DNA from: Darksidea phi
Lineage: Eukaryota; Ascomycota; Dothideomycetes; Pleosporales; Lentitheciaceae
Direction of reading: 5' to 3'
DNA length: 64,000 nt
Assembly: GCA_030770425.1 (NCBI GenBank)
Contig: JASJFT010000023.1
Coordinates: 275,722-339,721, forward strand
Shown: positions 1 through 10,856 of the stretch, piece after piece
How positions within the stretch are numbered: the stretch's first letter is position 1
How the letters are laid out: every line of letters starts with the position of its first letter
Notes under the pieces: model-generated
The model's input: only the letters and a program-made list of their open reading frames with translations
The model's database searches: none
Told to the model about the DNA's origin: nothing
Made by a program: the position numbers and the translations under genes

Positions 1-1
1 G

Positions 2-1033
2 GAGGATAGCCACGCGGCTGTTAAACACGACACAAGCGAGGCAGAAGATTATTTCGGCAGCACAATCCCTCAAGACGCAGATGATATCCCTCTTCGCAAT
101 CTGATCGGACCTAACCGCCGGGAACCGACATGCTCTCCTTCTCAGGAATCAATCGAGTTACCCATAGGCTTCTCACCACACTACCATAGACGAGAAGAAT
201 ACGCCGTTCATCCCGTTCATCGTCGTTATATAATCGCACCCCGAACGACAACTTACCCGCTCCCGCTTGAGCGCCTTCCCTCTTCCAGGCCCAGCGAACT
301 ACCACTTGTCGTACAAGCCCATCCTTCAAACGCTCCGAGCCGCATTCAGCCTCCAGTTCCACAGCTACCCAAACCATCAACACACGCAACACGTCACCCC
401 CACCGTTGGTACGTAGCCCTCTACAACTACCTCACCGAGCAACCGCGCAGCTACCCGCCCGATCAAATAGGCAATGAATTCACCACGAACCTACAACATG
501 ATATTCCGCCGAGCCACTGGTTGTTGCGGGGTATACAAGCCATACTCTGGAGCGCAATACTTATCTATTGTTTCGTAAGGGTCGCAAATGTGGGCTTAGA
601 GACTGGGCGCAAGTTAGCCTTCGAATGCTTTGAGATGCGGACCCAACTCCGTCTGGTGGAGGAGTTCGTCAAATCCAGCTCTACCGTGGACGCAAACGGA
701 AATTCTGGAATCAGCGAGGCAGTTGCAAATCCATTGGCGTCAGTTCCGAAAGAGTTCTTCGCTCCGCACTCACTGTGTCTCCTCTCACCCATGAACGGGG
801 CTGTCTTTCTCGCCAACGACTTCTGCACGTTATTACTGCTGGGAGTTACTTCTTGTGGGGTGGCGCTAATGGTGCAAGCGTTATGGTACAGGGTGTGCAA
901 GAAGGTTATGGAACGGAGTGGGGCGTATGGGATAGTGACGCTTGGAGCGAGGGTTTTGGGACAGGTTTTGAGCTGTTTTACGGGAGTTGGTGTTGTTGTA
1001 GGGATTTCTTGGTTTGTGGCGAGGAGATCATAA
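2..1033 (+). CDS. C-terminal part of an unrecognised membrane protein (5' end cut by window edge)
   Basis: The frame is open from base 2 to the TAA at 1031-1033 (343 residues) and has no ATG near the edge, so the start lies outside the window. The first half is Pro/Ser/Arg-rich and hydrophilic. The second half has three hydrophobic segments: one starting GIQAILWSAILIYCFVRV (about 530-590), one around LLLLGVTSCGVALMV (about 825-880) and one around VLSCFTGVGVVVGISWFV (about 960-1015), with a soluble stretch of about 75 residues between the first two. I do not recognise a family. A long disordered N-terminus with clustered C-terminal membrane spans is a common layout for fungal hypothetical membrane proteins. 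A stop-free run of 343 codons supports it being real coding sequence; an intron further upstream cannot be excluded. Confidence 0.6.
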   Translation, partial: EDSHAAVKHDTSEAEDYFGSTIPQDADDIPLRNLIGPNRREPTCSPSQESIELPIGFSPHYHRREEYAVHPVHRRYIIAPRTTTYPLPLERLPSSRPSELPLVVQAHPSNAPSRIQPPVPQLPKPSTHATRHPHRWYVALYNYLTEQPRSYPPDQIGNEFTTNLQHDIPPSHWLLRGIQAILWSAILIYCFVRVANVGLETGRKLAFECFEMRTQLRLVEEFVKSSSTVDANGNSGISEAVANPLASVPKEFFAPHSLCLLSPMNGAVFLANDFCTLLLLGVTSCGVALMVQALWYRVCKKVMERSGAYGIVTLGARVLGQVLSCFTGVGVVVGISWFVARRS

Positions 1034-2179
1034 CGGGTAGCGAAGGATGCGAAGACTTCAAGGGCAGGTTTGGTTGTGTGGTAATGCAGTGTCGTCATTA
1101 TCGGCATACTAGGGTAAAGAGTGGGTGGTCTTCATGAATGTGTGAGGAAAGACAAGCGGCGTAATCCCTAAGAGCCTTAACCAGAAGAGCATCCCGAATG
1201 AGAAGTAGTAATATGCGGAATGTATAGAGTAAAGAAGACCGTGTTCTGTTTCATTTGTAACAATTATCCATATTAGCACCAATATGCTTAACTATATCGA
1301 TATCGGGGCGATCGTTGCCAACCTCCCTGAGCTTAACTTCTCAGTACCATGTTCAAATGCTGCCGGCAAACGTTCTTGCAATTGCCAACCCCGCCGACAC
1401 CACTGGCATTGCCGGCGGAGCTATGGTACGACGTGGGCGGGCCGGGCAGTAGCGACCAGACCCTGCGTAGAGCTAAAGGTCGTTCCAGCCGAGGCGACTG
1501 CGGGCTACCCGCCACGACAGGGAGCACCACTCGAAGCGTTGTTAAAGCGGGAGACGCAGAGTATGTAGCAGTCGGGTAAAATGAGCCGTCATACGGGATC
1601 GGGCTCCCGCACATGGTTGCATTTGGATATGCAACGCGGCCACATAGGCCGAGCTGAGTGCGCCAGCGGGGCTACCGCGAATGTGAGCGTACTGGCCCAC
1701 TTGGAGGGAGGTGAAGGGTCGAGAGGCAGGTCTATGGACCAAAGCCAAAGATGACGCTATTCCGGATCCAGACAGCGCCCTGAGGAGCCAGGGTGAAGAA
1801 AGGAAGGAGGAAGGCGTGGGGTTAGAGACTGTAGACTAAAGGTGAAAAGACTGTGTATAGTGACGTAAGAAGTTGGAAGGAAGGGAGAGGAACGAAACGG
1901 CGAGCCGAGAGCGAATTAGGCCGGAGATTAGTAATGTAGGCAATTAGAAGGAGAGAGAGAGGAAGGGGGTGGGGCGCAAGTAGATGGAAAAATGATGCGA
2001 AAAAGGTGAGATATCCCGCATGCATTTAGTTATGAATCTCCGTGGGTATCTTAGCCAGTAAACGCCAGCATATGCAGGGAAACCTCCCGTAACTCCTCCG
2101 AAACACTCATTCCGAAGACCTTTGAATAGCTGCGCCGTGACCAACAACCATATCCATGCCCTTTAGACCGTCGTGTGCC
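1034..2179. other. intergenic spacer
   Basis: No supported gene. A GC-rich block at about 1360-1770 carries short overlapping ORFs in several frames, but none has a recognisable domain or convincing start. The purine-rich stretch at 1795-1990 may be the 3' flank of the acetyltransferase gene to the right. Confidence 0.4.
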
Positions 2180-2995
2180 CTATTCGCCCAAACCAGCCAT
2201 AGGCCACATCTTGCTCATGATCATGTAGTCGGCCTCAATGACCCTGGTGCGAGTCTCGCGATCTGGCGGCGAAGCCACATCCTTAACATACCCTAGCTTC
2301 TTGTAGGCTTCGATAGCGCCCACGTTGCTCTTGAAGACGGTTAACATGACTTTGGTGAGACCCACCATGTCCGCCATGGCCTCAATGGTGAAGACGAGGA
2401 ACTTGCCGATGCCCTTTCCGCGGAACTTCTCGCCAATGTGCACCTCGTAGATATAGGCGACGGTGCGGTGTTGGTGTGGCGCATCGTCTTGCGTGAGCAT
2501 GAAAGATGCGAAGCCGACGATGTCGGAAGTGAAGCCAGGAGCGAAGGTCTCGTCGGTACCGGGGGCGGCGCGGATCAGAAGGTACATCATGTTGGGGTCA
2601 TACATCTCCTTCGCTTTCCTCACGGCGTCCCAGCCAATGCTGGAGGACTTGTAGTCATCTCCAGAAGTGTGCTCAATGATGCGGAAACAAGCTTCGAGAT
2701 CTGCCGCCGAAAGCTCGCTCGCGCACTGGAGCTCAAGCTTGACGTCGATCATGCCTTGGATGCGCTTCCTTCGCTCTTGCACCCAGAGCGCCTCGAGGGC
2801 GCCATTGTCCCAGTCTTTGAAGACTCGCTTGGGTGAATGACGACGATCCGTCTCCTCTCCATCGTGGAAGGTCTTGTTGACTGAAGCGGCTTTGTCGCCC
2901 CGGAGCTTCCTCTCTTTGGCAGCGCAGGCCGCAACTGACCTGGGGTTGGTGGTTGTCTTACATCTGAGCTTGGAAGCGCGGGCGCGCCCGATCAT
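2180..2995 (-). CDS. NAA40-like N-alpha-acetyltransferase (NatD), histone H4/H2A type
   Basis: GNAT-fold protein of 271 residues. It carries the acetyl-CoA loop RGKGIGKFL (Q/RxxGxG/A motif) followed by KVMLTVFKSN and AYKKLGYVKD, and an upstream DLEACFRIIEHTSGDDYKSS block ending in SSIGWD. This order is typical of NAA40/Nat4, which acetylates the N-terminal Ser of histones H4 and H2A. The N-terminal 60 residues are basic, as in other NatD proteins. The frame stays open to 3094, but that upstream start is a TTG; the first ATG in frame is at 2995, so I start there. The gene is divergent from the LYRM2-like gene, with 235 bp between start codons. No intron is needed. Family assignment is firm; substrate is inferred from the family. 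Confidence 0.85.
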   Translation of the reverse strand: MIGRARASKLRCKTTTNPRSVAACAAKERKLRGDKAASVNKTFHDGEETDRRHSPKRVFKDWDNGALEALWVQERRKRIQGMIDVKLELQCASELSAADLEACFRIIEHTSGDDYKSSSIGWDAVRKAKEMYDPNMMYLLIRAAPGTDETFAPGFTSDIVGFASFMLTQDDAPHQHRTVAYIYEVHIGEKFRGKGIGKFLVFTIEAMADMVGLTKVMLTVFKSNVGAIEAYKKLGYVKDVASPPDRETRTRVIEADYMIMSKMWPMAGLGE

Positions 2996-3230
2996 TGCGA
3001 CGCCTTGTGATGGAGAGTTTGGAAGGAACCGAGTGTGGATGGAGGGGAACGTTTGAGACGCGAAGAGGAACGCGCCGTTCTGCCAGGCGGTCAAGGACAG
3101 GCCCGCAGGGGCCAGCTTTTACGTCAGCGAACACCGTCTTCTTTTCGCAGAGCCCCACTCATCCATCATTCATCTTCTTCTGCGTTTCTAGATATCTATC
3201 GTTTCTCGCTCCTCCAAAACGCGTAAAGCC
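2996..3230. promoter_or_regulatory. probable shared divergent promoter of NAA40-like and LYRM2-like genes
   Basis: The 235 bp between two divergent start codons must hold both core promoters and both 5' UTRs. The right side is pyrimidine-rich (about 3155-3220: CATCTTCTTCTGCG, then GTTTCTCGCTCCTCC), as is usual just upstream of fungal housekeeping starts. No clear TATA box is seen. Confidence 0.4.
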
Positions 3231-3602
3231 ATGAGAGCAACTAGAACAAGCTATGCGATGGTCGGACAGGCGCCTACTAGACTGCGGCTACGAGGGAAAA
3301 CCCCCTTGGGCCTGGATCACTTCATTCAGCGACAACGTGCATTAGCATTGTGGAGGGACATTCTTCGAAGCACGGCATCCATCTCAGACGTGCCGACAAG
3401 GAATGACATGCGCCGGTTCGCGAGAGCAGAGTTCGAGCAACACAAGCATGTCACTGACCTGGGTCACATCCGATACTTGATTTCAGTACGTCTACCCACC
3501 GAGATAGTGAAGAAGAACTACTGATAGCGGACTGTGCAGTTGGGAAAGACGCAGTTCGATACTATGAAGAGCTCACTAATCAACTCGGGTATCTTGGAAT
3601 GA
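3231..3602 (+). CDS. LYR motif protein, LYRM2-like (mitochondrial)
   Basis: Two exons, 3231-3485 and 3540-3602, joined in phase 0 across a 54-bp intron (GTACGT...TGTGCAG) give 105 residues. The LYR-like core is ALALWRDILR (Trp replaces Tyr), followed by an AREFE-type segment (FARAEFEQHK) and HVTDLGHIRYLIS, then LGKTQFDTMKSSLINSG after the intron. This is the order in LYRM2/complex-I LYR proteins, small matrix proteins that act with acyl carrier protein in respiratory-complex assembly. The basic N-terminus (MRATRTSYAMVGQAPTRLRL) fits a mitochondrial targeting peptide. Without splicing the frame would run into the intron and lose the conserved QFD segment, so the join is well supported. It shares a promoter region with the divergent NAA40-like gene. 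Confidence 0.87.
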
Positions 3603-3989
3603 GCAGCCACGGTTCCTGCGGTCAAAACTTGTTGTTACAGATCACTCAATCGCAATAGCTCCCCCATTCTTGTCTTAACCTACGGACAAAATTCAAAGGT
3701 ACGCAATTCAATCCTATTCTACTGTATCACTGACATATCATGCAGGACTCTGGACTATGCATTGTGTACTTGGCGCCCTTCCTCAGCGATACATTCACTA
3801 GGATGGTGGGGGCGCTGGCTGACTAGAATACTCCTAAGTAACCAGTCCAGCAACGTTTTATACGCGCACAGCTTAGCCTAGTTAAGCAAAAACGTGAAGG
3901 TGCCAATATCAGCCATAAGGTTTTTCTACTGTACTTCACTTTTGCCTTGCATACCGTCAAGTAGCACCTGCCCTTTTACACTTTTCTGC
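3603..3989. other. intergenic spacer
   Basis: AT-richer sequence downstream of the LYRM2-like gene; presumably its 3' UTR and terminator. I see no gene or repeat. Confidence 0.4.
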
Positions 3990-4218
3990 TTAGTTGAACT
4001 CCACACTCTTCCGCTTAATTGAAACTCCGTGTTTCAGTCCTCCCTCTTGCACTACCACATCCAGCAACTCTGGCCCCGCTTGTCCTTTCTCGCCATACAG
4101 CAAAGTATTCGCTGAGCACTGCGCTGTTCCGACCACAAACCGTTCCTTGACATATCGAAAGCTCATATGCTCGGGACCGCTAGGACAACCCCAATTTCCA
4201 GGTCTTTCGACACAACGA
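3990..4218 (-). pseudogene. possible 3' fragment of an unidentified gene
   Basis: On the minus strand, a stretch ending in TAA at 3990-3992 reads like real protein: SFRYVKERFVVGTAQCSANT, then a Gly-rich loop, ELLDVVVQEGG and GVSIKRKSVEFN. It loses coding character above about 4218, exactly where the oppositely oriented monooxygenase pseudogene starts. It may be the tail of a gene broken when the two pieces came together. I cannot name the family. It could also be a chance antisense ORF. Confidence 0.25.
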
Positions 4219-4225
4219 TCAAAAT

Positions 4226-6398
4226 TCCCAATGAATTCGGTTCTGGTTGTGGACACAGGCCCTGCTGGACTTGTCGCAGCGAAAACTCTTGTCCAGCAGG
4301 ACGAAGGCAGGGGGTTTCGAGTTACTGTGTTCGAGTCTGCGGATAGAGGGCGGCATGTGGAGAACTCCTGCAGACGAGAAAGGAAACAAATGCAGCCCGT
4401 ATATGCAAACAAACCTAAGCCGCTATACAGTTGCACTCCCGGATCTCGCATAGCAATCAGTAATTCCGAAGAATCCAGCTCTATTTTCATTGGTTCAAAC
4501 GCCAGCAAAGGACCCTCTGCTGCTCCCTAAGGCGTGCGAGGTTGGCCGGTACCTTGACACTTACGCCAAAAAAAACTCATCCCACAGGGTGTCATCCAAC
4601 TAAACAGGCGAGTGACAGCACAGACCTCGTCAACAAGAAGCTATGGAGCGTTCATTCCATCGACGAGGAAACCCAGCAGCAATTCACCAATACATTCGAT
4701 TACCTCATCGTTGCTAGTGGCTTCTTCGACCGACCGGCCCCTGGTATACAAGTAATTCCACATCTCTGTAACCGACCTACCCGTAGCACTCAGCCGACCC
4801 AGAACCTTGACGCGTGGGATGGGATGATCCAGCATTCGTCCAAGTTCCGGAAAGTCGCGTCGTTTGGAGACGCGCCTGGCAAGATTGTCATTGTTGGGGG
4901 TGAAATCAGTGGCACAGAAGCAGCGGCGACAGCTGCTTTCCAGATCTCGTCCGCGAAGTACTCACCAGGCAAGAAACTAGGAGAGTGTAGTATACCATGT
5001 CTTCGACCGGCCCTTCTATATGATACTACGCTTTCTGCCTATCAGTCCCTTCAACGCAGAGGCTCAGAAAGTCAACCGAGCACAACTTTTTTTCCCGCTT
5101 GACCATAGAACCGAAGAGCCTATATTTGCGTCAAATGGCCTCATATCCTCTAAGGAGGCGATCAAGGGCCACGGACGTATCAGGGCTCTGGTGGATGACC
5201 AGCATGAGACCAATCGCTCAGAGTTAGTATACAAGCCAGAAGAAACGCAGTATCCCGCCATTACCAGAGTCAGCGACACATAGCACGAATTCGTACAGTT
5301 CGGTCGTAAGTCCCAGTGCGAGGCCGTGTTGGGAGCATCAAGCACCTGGCAGTCACAAACTCCTCCTGTGTGGATGTCATTTCCCAGGGTCCCTGGGCTC
5401 ACACTGAGCAAGAGGTAAATTCGCAAACTAGGTTTATCTTTACGGCCACTAACGGCTCGACAGACTGCAACTACAATCGACGATGTAGTCGGTATAGTCC
5501 AGGCGACAGGCTTTCACGTGCACTTAGACTACCTCTCCAACGAAGTTGAAAAAGCGCTCTCATACGAACCCGAGTGCCGATGCATACCGTTTCTCTGATC
5601 CCGTGGCTCCATATTCAAACCCAACGTGCCCAAATTGCCTTTGTTGGTTTCTATGAAGGGTCATACTGGGGAGTGGTGGACATGCAGCCACGCGTAGTCG
5701 CGCAGGCTTGGGCAACAGGATGCGGGAGGCCATGAAAGCGGTGAGCTACGACATCTCCGAGTCTGCTTTGGTACGCGAGGCAATCAAGATTCAAGTCCGC
5801 AATGTACCGCAATTCTGGATGGCCGACCACGTGGGCCTAGTCGAAGAACTCTCTAAGCTCATTGGGCTGCACCGCGATGATTCCGCTTTCAGCGGCCAAA
5901 AGGCCCTTACCTGTCAGCACGTTATCGAAGCCAGGCGCAAATAATGAGGTAGAGAGGGTCGTATCCGAGGTAGCACAGGTACTCAGCAACCCGAACAATG
6001 ACAAGTGCCTTATGTACCTCGCCACCGCGGTCTCCAGAGATTTCCAAGGCAAATGGACCATACACCAAACTATCACACAGCCCGGCCAATCCATGCCTGG
6101 ATCGACGTTAAAGGGCACAGCAGAATTCCACACGCAGCCCGCCAACCCTTCCAAAGCGGCTTCGCAATACTCAAAGGCGGGTGAATACTTCTACATCGGG
6201 AAAGGTACGGCGGCGAAGATCAGCGGAAAGACATATCTGGACTGCGGAAGTTGCGTGTACCAATTCGACGGCATGTCCATATCAATCTGGCCGATAGAGT
6301 ATGACGGCACAGCAGACAAGTACTGCCAACGCCTGTACTTCAATGCTCCAAGCAAACGCGGGTCACGGCTGGTCCGCAAGCAGCGGCCATACACTTGA
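4226..6398 (+). pseudogene. decayed flavin-containing monooxygenase (dimethylaniline monooxygenase-like)
   Basis: Pieces of one fungal FMO lie in the right order but in different frames. VVDTGPAGLVAAKTL (an altered FAD Rossmann motif, normally GxGxxG) is followed by FRVTVFESADR; GGMWRTPADEKGN continues in another frame after a shift near 4342. The expected DLAW reads DLA-stop (TAG at 4449-4451). Further on come DYLIVASGFFDRPAPG, KIVIVGGEISGTEAAATAA (altered NADP-binding site), FLPISPFNAEAQK in a third frame, KLPLLVSMKGHTGEWWT and REAIKIQVRNVPQFWMADHV, ending with a C-terminal block to 6398. The live enzyme would oxygenate soft nucleophiles with FAD and NADPH. At least three frameshifts and several in-frame stops rule out a simple multi-intron gene, since the breaks lack splice sites. 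I see no strong AT bias, so RIP is not obvious. Confidence 0.75.
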
Positions 6399-7952
6399 TT
6401 CCTGCACGTGGTATACCAGGTACCAGTTTCGTTTCAGGGGTGCCCACTTTTTTCTTTTTTTTGTTGGGGGGGGGGCCCATCATCTACAAAGTGTGAAAAC
6501 CAGAAGGATTGTTTTACACCCACGAAACCATATTCAGCCGTCTAGAGTGATAAGTGATGTTTGAGCAGATTGGGAGGAGGCCATAGGCAAGGCCTAATAG
6601 ACTTCATAACATGAAGCCAGAATCTGTCTTGCCCTACGGGGTCGTGTAATTGAAAAACCATCAGAAACCGAAAGCCCATGAAGAATTACAATAATCTTTA
6701 TCTATCATGCTATATTGCCTATTTACTCCCTTTTACAGCCCTAACCGAGTAGCTACTTCTAATGCCCTTCTACAACCCGCCACCCTACCATATTTCTCTG
6801 TTCGACCTAAACATCTATAATGGCATCGATGCGAATGAATCCCATGTCGCCGCGGTGACATTTTGCTGGATGTATGGGGGTCTCAACCATGTTGCATTCG
6901 CTGTAATACACCGCCACTTCCGCTCGCCAAGACAGTTCTAAATGAAGCGCCCTTGGGATCACGAGAATCCATCCCTTGCGGCGACAGAGATTTCTTACCT
7001 AGCTCCCAATTATAGTCGAACTGTATTCCTAGTTCTTGGGGTAGACCGCACATCCTTCCGTCGGCGTTGACGAGTTGGCACGTGTTAGATGATAGGTATG
7101 GAAGCTCCACTAGAACCAACCGATGAAGAGGGGAACAACACCTCGGATGAATTTTGCCTCACTTCTACCGGTATGTCTCAATGCCTAGTTCTAACAACTT
7201 TCATTCGTGCCAGCCAGCCCTCACAGCGGTCCACTTGCACAACATCACGCCTCTGACCCAACCAACCAGCTCCACCATCATCCTCCCAGAGACGTTACCT
7301 TGCATATGTTCATACGCCACAGCCGTGCTAGGAATGTGCGGTTGAGACTCCAGTCTCTAGTGTCTTATAGTCTATCTGCTTCTCATTTCGGCACAGCCCG
7401 CTTCCTCTATGGAATGTGACTTACACTCAACACGAGGTGAGATTCAGCTCGTCCACCCACCACATCCAGTCCCATTCAGCCTCCATAGTAGCGGCATCAG
7501 ATCCGGTGTGTACACAAGTGGCAATTGTCCCACGTTCACCGCTCCTCCTGTTTATCATGTCCATCATTACCCAAACCAGCAACTGCTGCAAAACCACACC
7601 ATTAGCCGCCTACAATCATTGCCCGCTATGTGCGGTTCTATAGGTCAAGTTTTAGGCCCCACCTGAACGATGGATATGTGTCATAGAAAATGAGCCCAAT
7701 ACGCCGCATCCGCATCCACAGTGCCGCTTAACTATTTAAGAGGAACGGTCATCCTCCTTTCCTGGCTGAACACTTGATCTACTTCTAAAATCGTTTCGAC
7801 ACGTCTGGTTAAACATCCGGGCGAATTCGCACTCCTCTTTTTGGTCAAGGGCCCACTTTGGCTTGATACTTCCACCTGAATCACATCCCATTACGAAGAT
7901 TCCGGGAAGCCACCATTGTCACTTTTCTCACTGTGGGGAGATCAGATATAAG
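6399..7952. other. intergenic spacer
   Basis: No supported gene. It includes a short run of ten G after a T-rich stretch (about 6450-6477), AT-rich sequence at 6640-6760, and several ORFs under 90 codons with no domain. The right end is the promoter of the secreted-protein gene that follows. Confidence 0.4.
7733..7740 (+). promoter_or_regulatory. TATA-like box
   Basis: TATTTAAG lies 213 bp before the ATG at 7953 and could be the core promoter of the secreted-protein gene. Single-motif evidence only. Confidence 0.3.
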
Positions 7953-8855
7953 ATGAAGATCGGTTGCCTTCTTCTGGGCGCCTTTGCTGTTGTCACTCTA
8001 GCTGGGCCGGCGAAGAGGGATTGTCCGCAGTTCAAGTGCTTCAATGCTACAAACGAATGCGGTGTTGCTTTTACCGAGTATGTACATCTCCATCTTCTCT
8101 TTGTAAACCCCCTTCTTGTAAAAGTTCGTTCAAGTCAAAACCTATTACACCAGTTCTTCGCGAACCGTAGAGGTTATGGGCACTAATGGAATAACAGCTG
8201 CTGGGACGAATGCACCCTTACCGGAAGCCAACTTCCAAGGTTCACAGCACCACTCTGTATCTCCTCAATCGTGGACACAGCGTCCACCACCAGCGGAACA
8301 CTTACACCACATCCTGAAATTACGCCAGCACCCGAAATCACAGCGACACCAGATATCGTTCAAACGGTACAACCTGAGTCTGGGACTGACAACACACCGT
8401 CATTCGAAATGATTCCAACGTCGCAAACCGCTGAAGCACTCACGGTTACCAGTACACCAAACATGGCCGCACTACCAGAGCCCACCCCGATTCCGATCAA
8501 TGAGTGCATCCCTGGCATGTCGATCTGCATTGACTACATTACTACTTGTGGAGAAAACACATTGATGTATGGAGGGTGAGTACTCTCTCACTCTTGTTCA
8601 AAGGCGCAGTGTTGCCGAACAGTAGGCTGATAACTGCACAGATGCCACGACACTTGCAATCCAAAGGTGTACACACCTCCTCCATGCACGTTACCGCCCT
8701 CTACAAAGACGCCGTGGCTTTGGTACGGCAATGGCACGACCCCTACGGGAACGGCAGTGGGGATGGCAACGTCGACAAGGAGGAGGAAGGCTAAGACTTC
8801 GAGACCGGCTTGTACGAATGAGAAGAGTTGGATGTGTGCCCCGTTGGGGTGGTAG
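7953..8855 (+). CDS. cysteine-rich secreted protein with two 6-Cys modules
   Basis: Three exons, 7953-8077, 8198-8575 and 8642-8855, give 238 residues. The N-terminus MKIGCLLLGAFAVVTLAGPAKR is a signal peptide with a KR (Kex2-like) site. Module 1 runs from DCPQFKC through NECGVAFTDCWDEC to RFTAPLC; module 2 from ECIPGMSIC through TTCGENTLMYGGCHDTC to VYTPPPC. Both have C-x4/5-C-x6-C-x6/9-C-x3-C spacing and end in a P-x-C. A Thr/Pro-rich linker of about 75 residues separates them. Intron 1 (120 bp, GTATGT...AACAG) and intron 2 (66 bp, GTGAGT...GCACAG) are both phase 2 and fall just before the fourth Cys of each module. The tail adds two more Cys (PAC, WMC). The pattern resembles Cys-rich secreted proteins of plant-associated fungi; an effector or wall role is only inference. 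Confidence 0.75.
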
Positions 8856-10856
8856 CAACGAGTGCGGTTGTCGTCGAGTCATGCTGGTTTCCGTGTTCGG
8901 CGACGTTGGCTTGCTTTGAGTCTTTCTTTAGCAGTGCTGGCTTTGTTCTTGATGTTTTGCCCTTCGCTACTATACTAAACTGTTTTCCTCGTTTCTTTGG
9001 TTATCTTCAGATGTTACTGCACCCTTACAGGTCACGTATTTTGTAAAGAACATTCATTTATCGGCTCTAAACATACATTTGATTATCACCGATAAGTTTA
9101 GTCGCACCTCTACTGCTGTGCATGAATAGCACTCAGTTCTTAGCCCTCAATCGCTCCCTAACCTGTCAAGTCCGCAACGTACTTGTAAGAGCCGCAATGG
9201 CTTGAAAATTAAACCCCTTGTCCGTCCAGCTAATTCCGTTCCTGGTCGTTTCTCAGACCTATTTCTGCACACCCCTGTCCCTGCACGCACCAAAAAGGGT
9301 AACAAATTCATCTAGGATTTCACCCGTCTGTTTTCTTCGCCCGTTTCCGCAAATAATACAATCTGGTGGGTCCATCAAGGTGCTAATAAGCTCGTTGATC
9401 ATATGCGATGTATCGGGATCTATGATGTTGTCGTTTGTGTCGGAGATGCGAACTCTGAGGTGTCGCTGGCGTTCGCGGCGGCAATTCCAGAAGGGACTAG
9501 CCATTCTGCGACGGTCCCGGCTAATATCTTATTGGTTTCATAGGTGGTGTGTTCCGGGGAACCGCCTAGCAGAGACAGGTATTGGGGTAGTTTATAGGAT
9601 CAGGAAAGTCGCTGCTATGTAGGCGGAGTCGCTGCGGGTGGTCGAAGGAAATAAGTGGAGAGTGGTCGGATTTTGAAGCTAGGGAACCTCAGCGAAGTGA
9701 CATATGTGAAAGATTCAAGTGGTAATGCGGTCGTAAGTCTGCATAATCGTAGCGTCCATGCTTTGCTCGAGATATTCCTGTGAGGTCTGGCCTACGACTG
9801 ACAGAGATGATAAAGAGGGGGAGCTTGTTGCTGCCCACACCATCTGTGAAATCGACGCCAACACGACACGCTAGGGAAAGATCAGAAACTTGCTCATTAT
9901 GTTCCTTCTATGGGCTCCGAGTCCTCATTGCTCGTAATGGGTGATGACTCAAATCAACTGATCCTGAAAGCGCAGAGCACGGGACTGGCGATCTTCGCTC
10001 TTGAACTAGAAACTCCTATCTCATTACGATACATCTAGGTAAAGGCAATGAGATATTCCGTGTGACAGGAATGTATGCAGAGCGAGACTCTAAAAGCCGT
10101 CTTGTACTGATATGCTAGGGTAGTGATCGTCAACCTTAGTACGAGGGCGCTGAAACGATCGATCAGCCCGCCAACCAAGAGCTTCAGTGAGCACAGCATC
10201 ACAAGGCTAGTGGAAGCGACGACTCAAGCCACCTGCAAGTCTTTCGTCATGTGCAAATGTCCGAATCGAGCACCCTCATCCCTTCAACTGCCCTCGAAGA
10301 AGCAACGGCTCAGGAATGACAACGTCGAATTGCGCAATCAGGGAAAGGGAAGGAAGCCCTTCTACAAGGCCGCCTAGGAAAACGGCACGGTATGTTGTCA
10401 TATAAGCCAGGGAGGTTGAAGCCGTTGAAAGGAACACCGTCTCTTGACACCATATCGGTTGGTCTCATCATGGAAGAATATTCTAGGATTGTATGAGAAC
10501 GACGAATATATTCGGCCTCGGTTGCTACTTAAAAGAACTAGAGTAGTACATGAACGAAACTTGTCTACTAGAATACTGAATATCTTTCTTGCAATGAGTC
10601 GCTGTAACGGACTCTCACCAAACCCCCAAGCTTCAAGCGTTCGCATCACGAAGAGCATCAATTGAAGTGAGCAAGGTCGGTTGTGCCGTGCGATTGACGC
10701 TAGGGTCGCTGTACGAAGTTAGACGCAGTATGCCGTTCTTACAAGGCGTCCACAGCCACTAGCTAGGGTGTGCCAGGGTTTCCAGAGATGTCCGATACCA
10801 TCAGAAGGCCCCGTTGGTGTCCGAAGTACCGATCCTCTAACCACAAAAAGCACTCT
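8856..10856. other. gene-poor spacer
   Basis: About 2 kb without a supported multi-exon gene apart from the uncertain minus-strand ORF at 9259-9504, listed separately. ORFs at 10123-10377 and 10398-10661 have no domain and poor starts. Confidence 0.4.
9259..9504 (-). CDS. possible small or 3'-exon ORF, unknown
   Basis: An 81-residue frame begins with an ATG and contains LRVRISDTNDNIIDPDTSHM and LMDPPDCIICGNGRRKQTGE, a composition more protein-like than its neighbours, with a CxxC (CIIC). It may be the last exon of a gene whose upstream exons I could not find, a relic, or chance. No family recognised. Confidence 0.22.
   Translation of the reverse strand: MASPFWNCRRERQRHLRVRISDTNDNIIDPDTSHMINELISTLMDPPDCIICGNGRRKQTGEILDEFVTLFGACRDRGVQK

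Noticed and set aside
2996..3094. N-terminal extension of the NAA40-like protein
   Set aside because: The extended frame begins with TTG and reads into promoter sequence; the first ATG is at 2995.
10123..10377. Possible transposase C-terminal relic (basic tail with KKQRLRN)
   Set aside because: Resemblance to fungal pogo-type transposase tails is weak, with no terminal repeats or catalytic part nearby.
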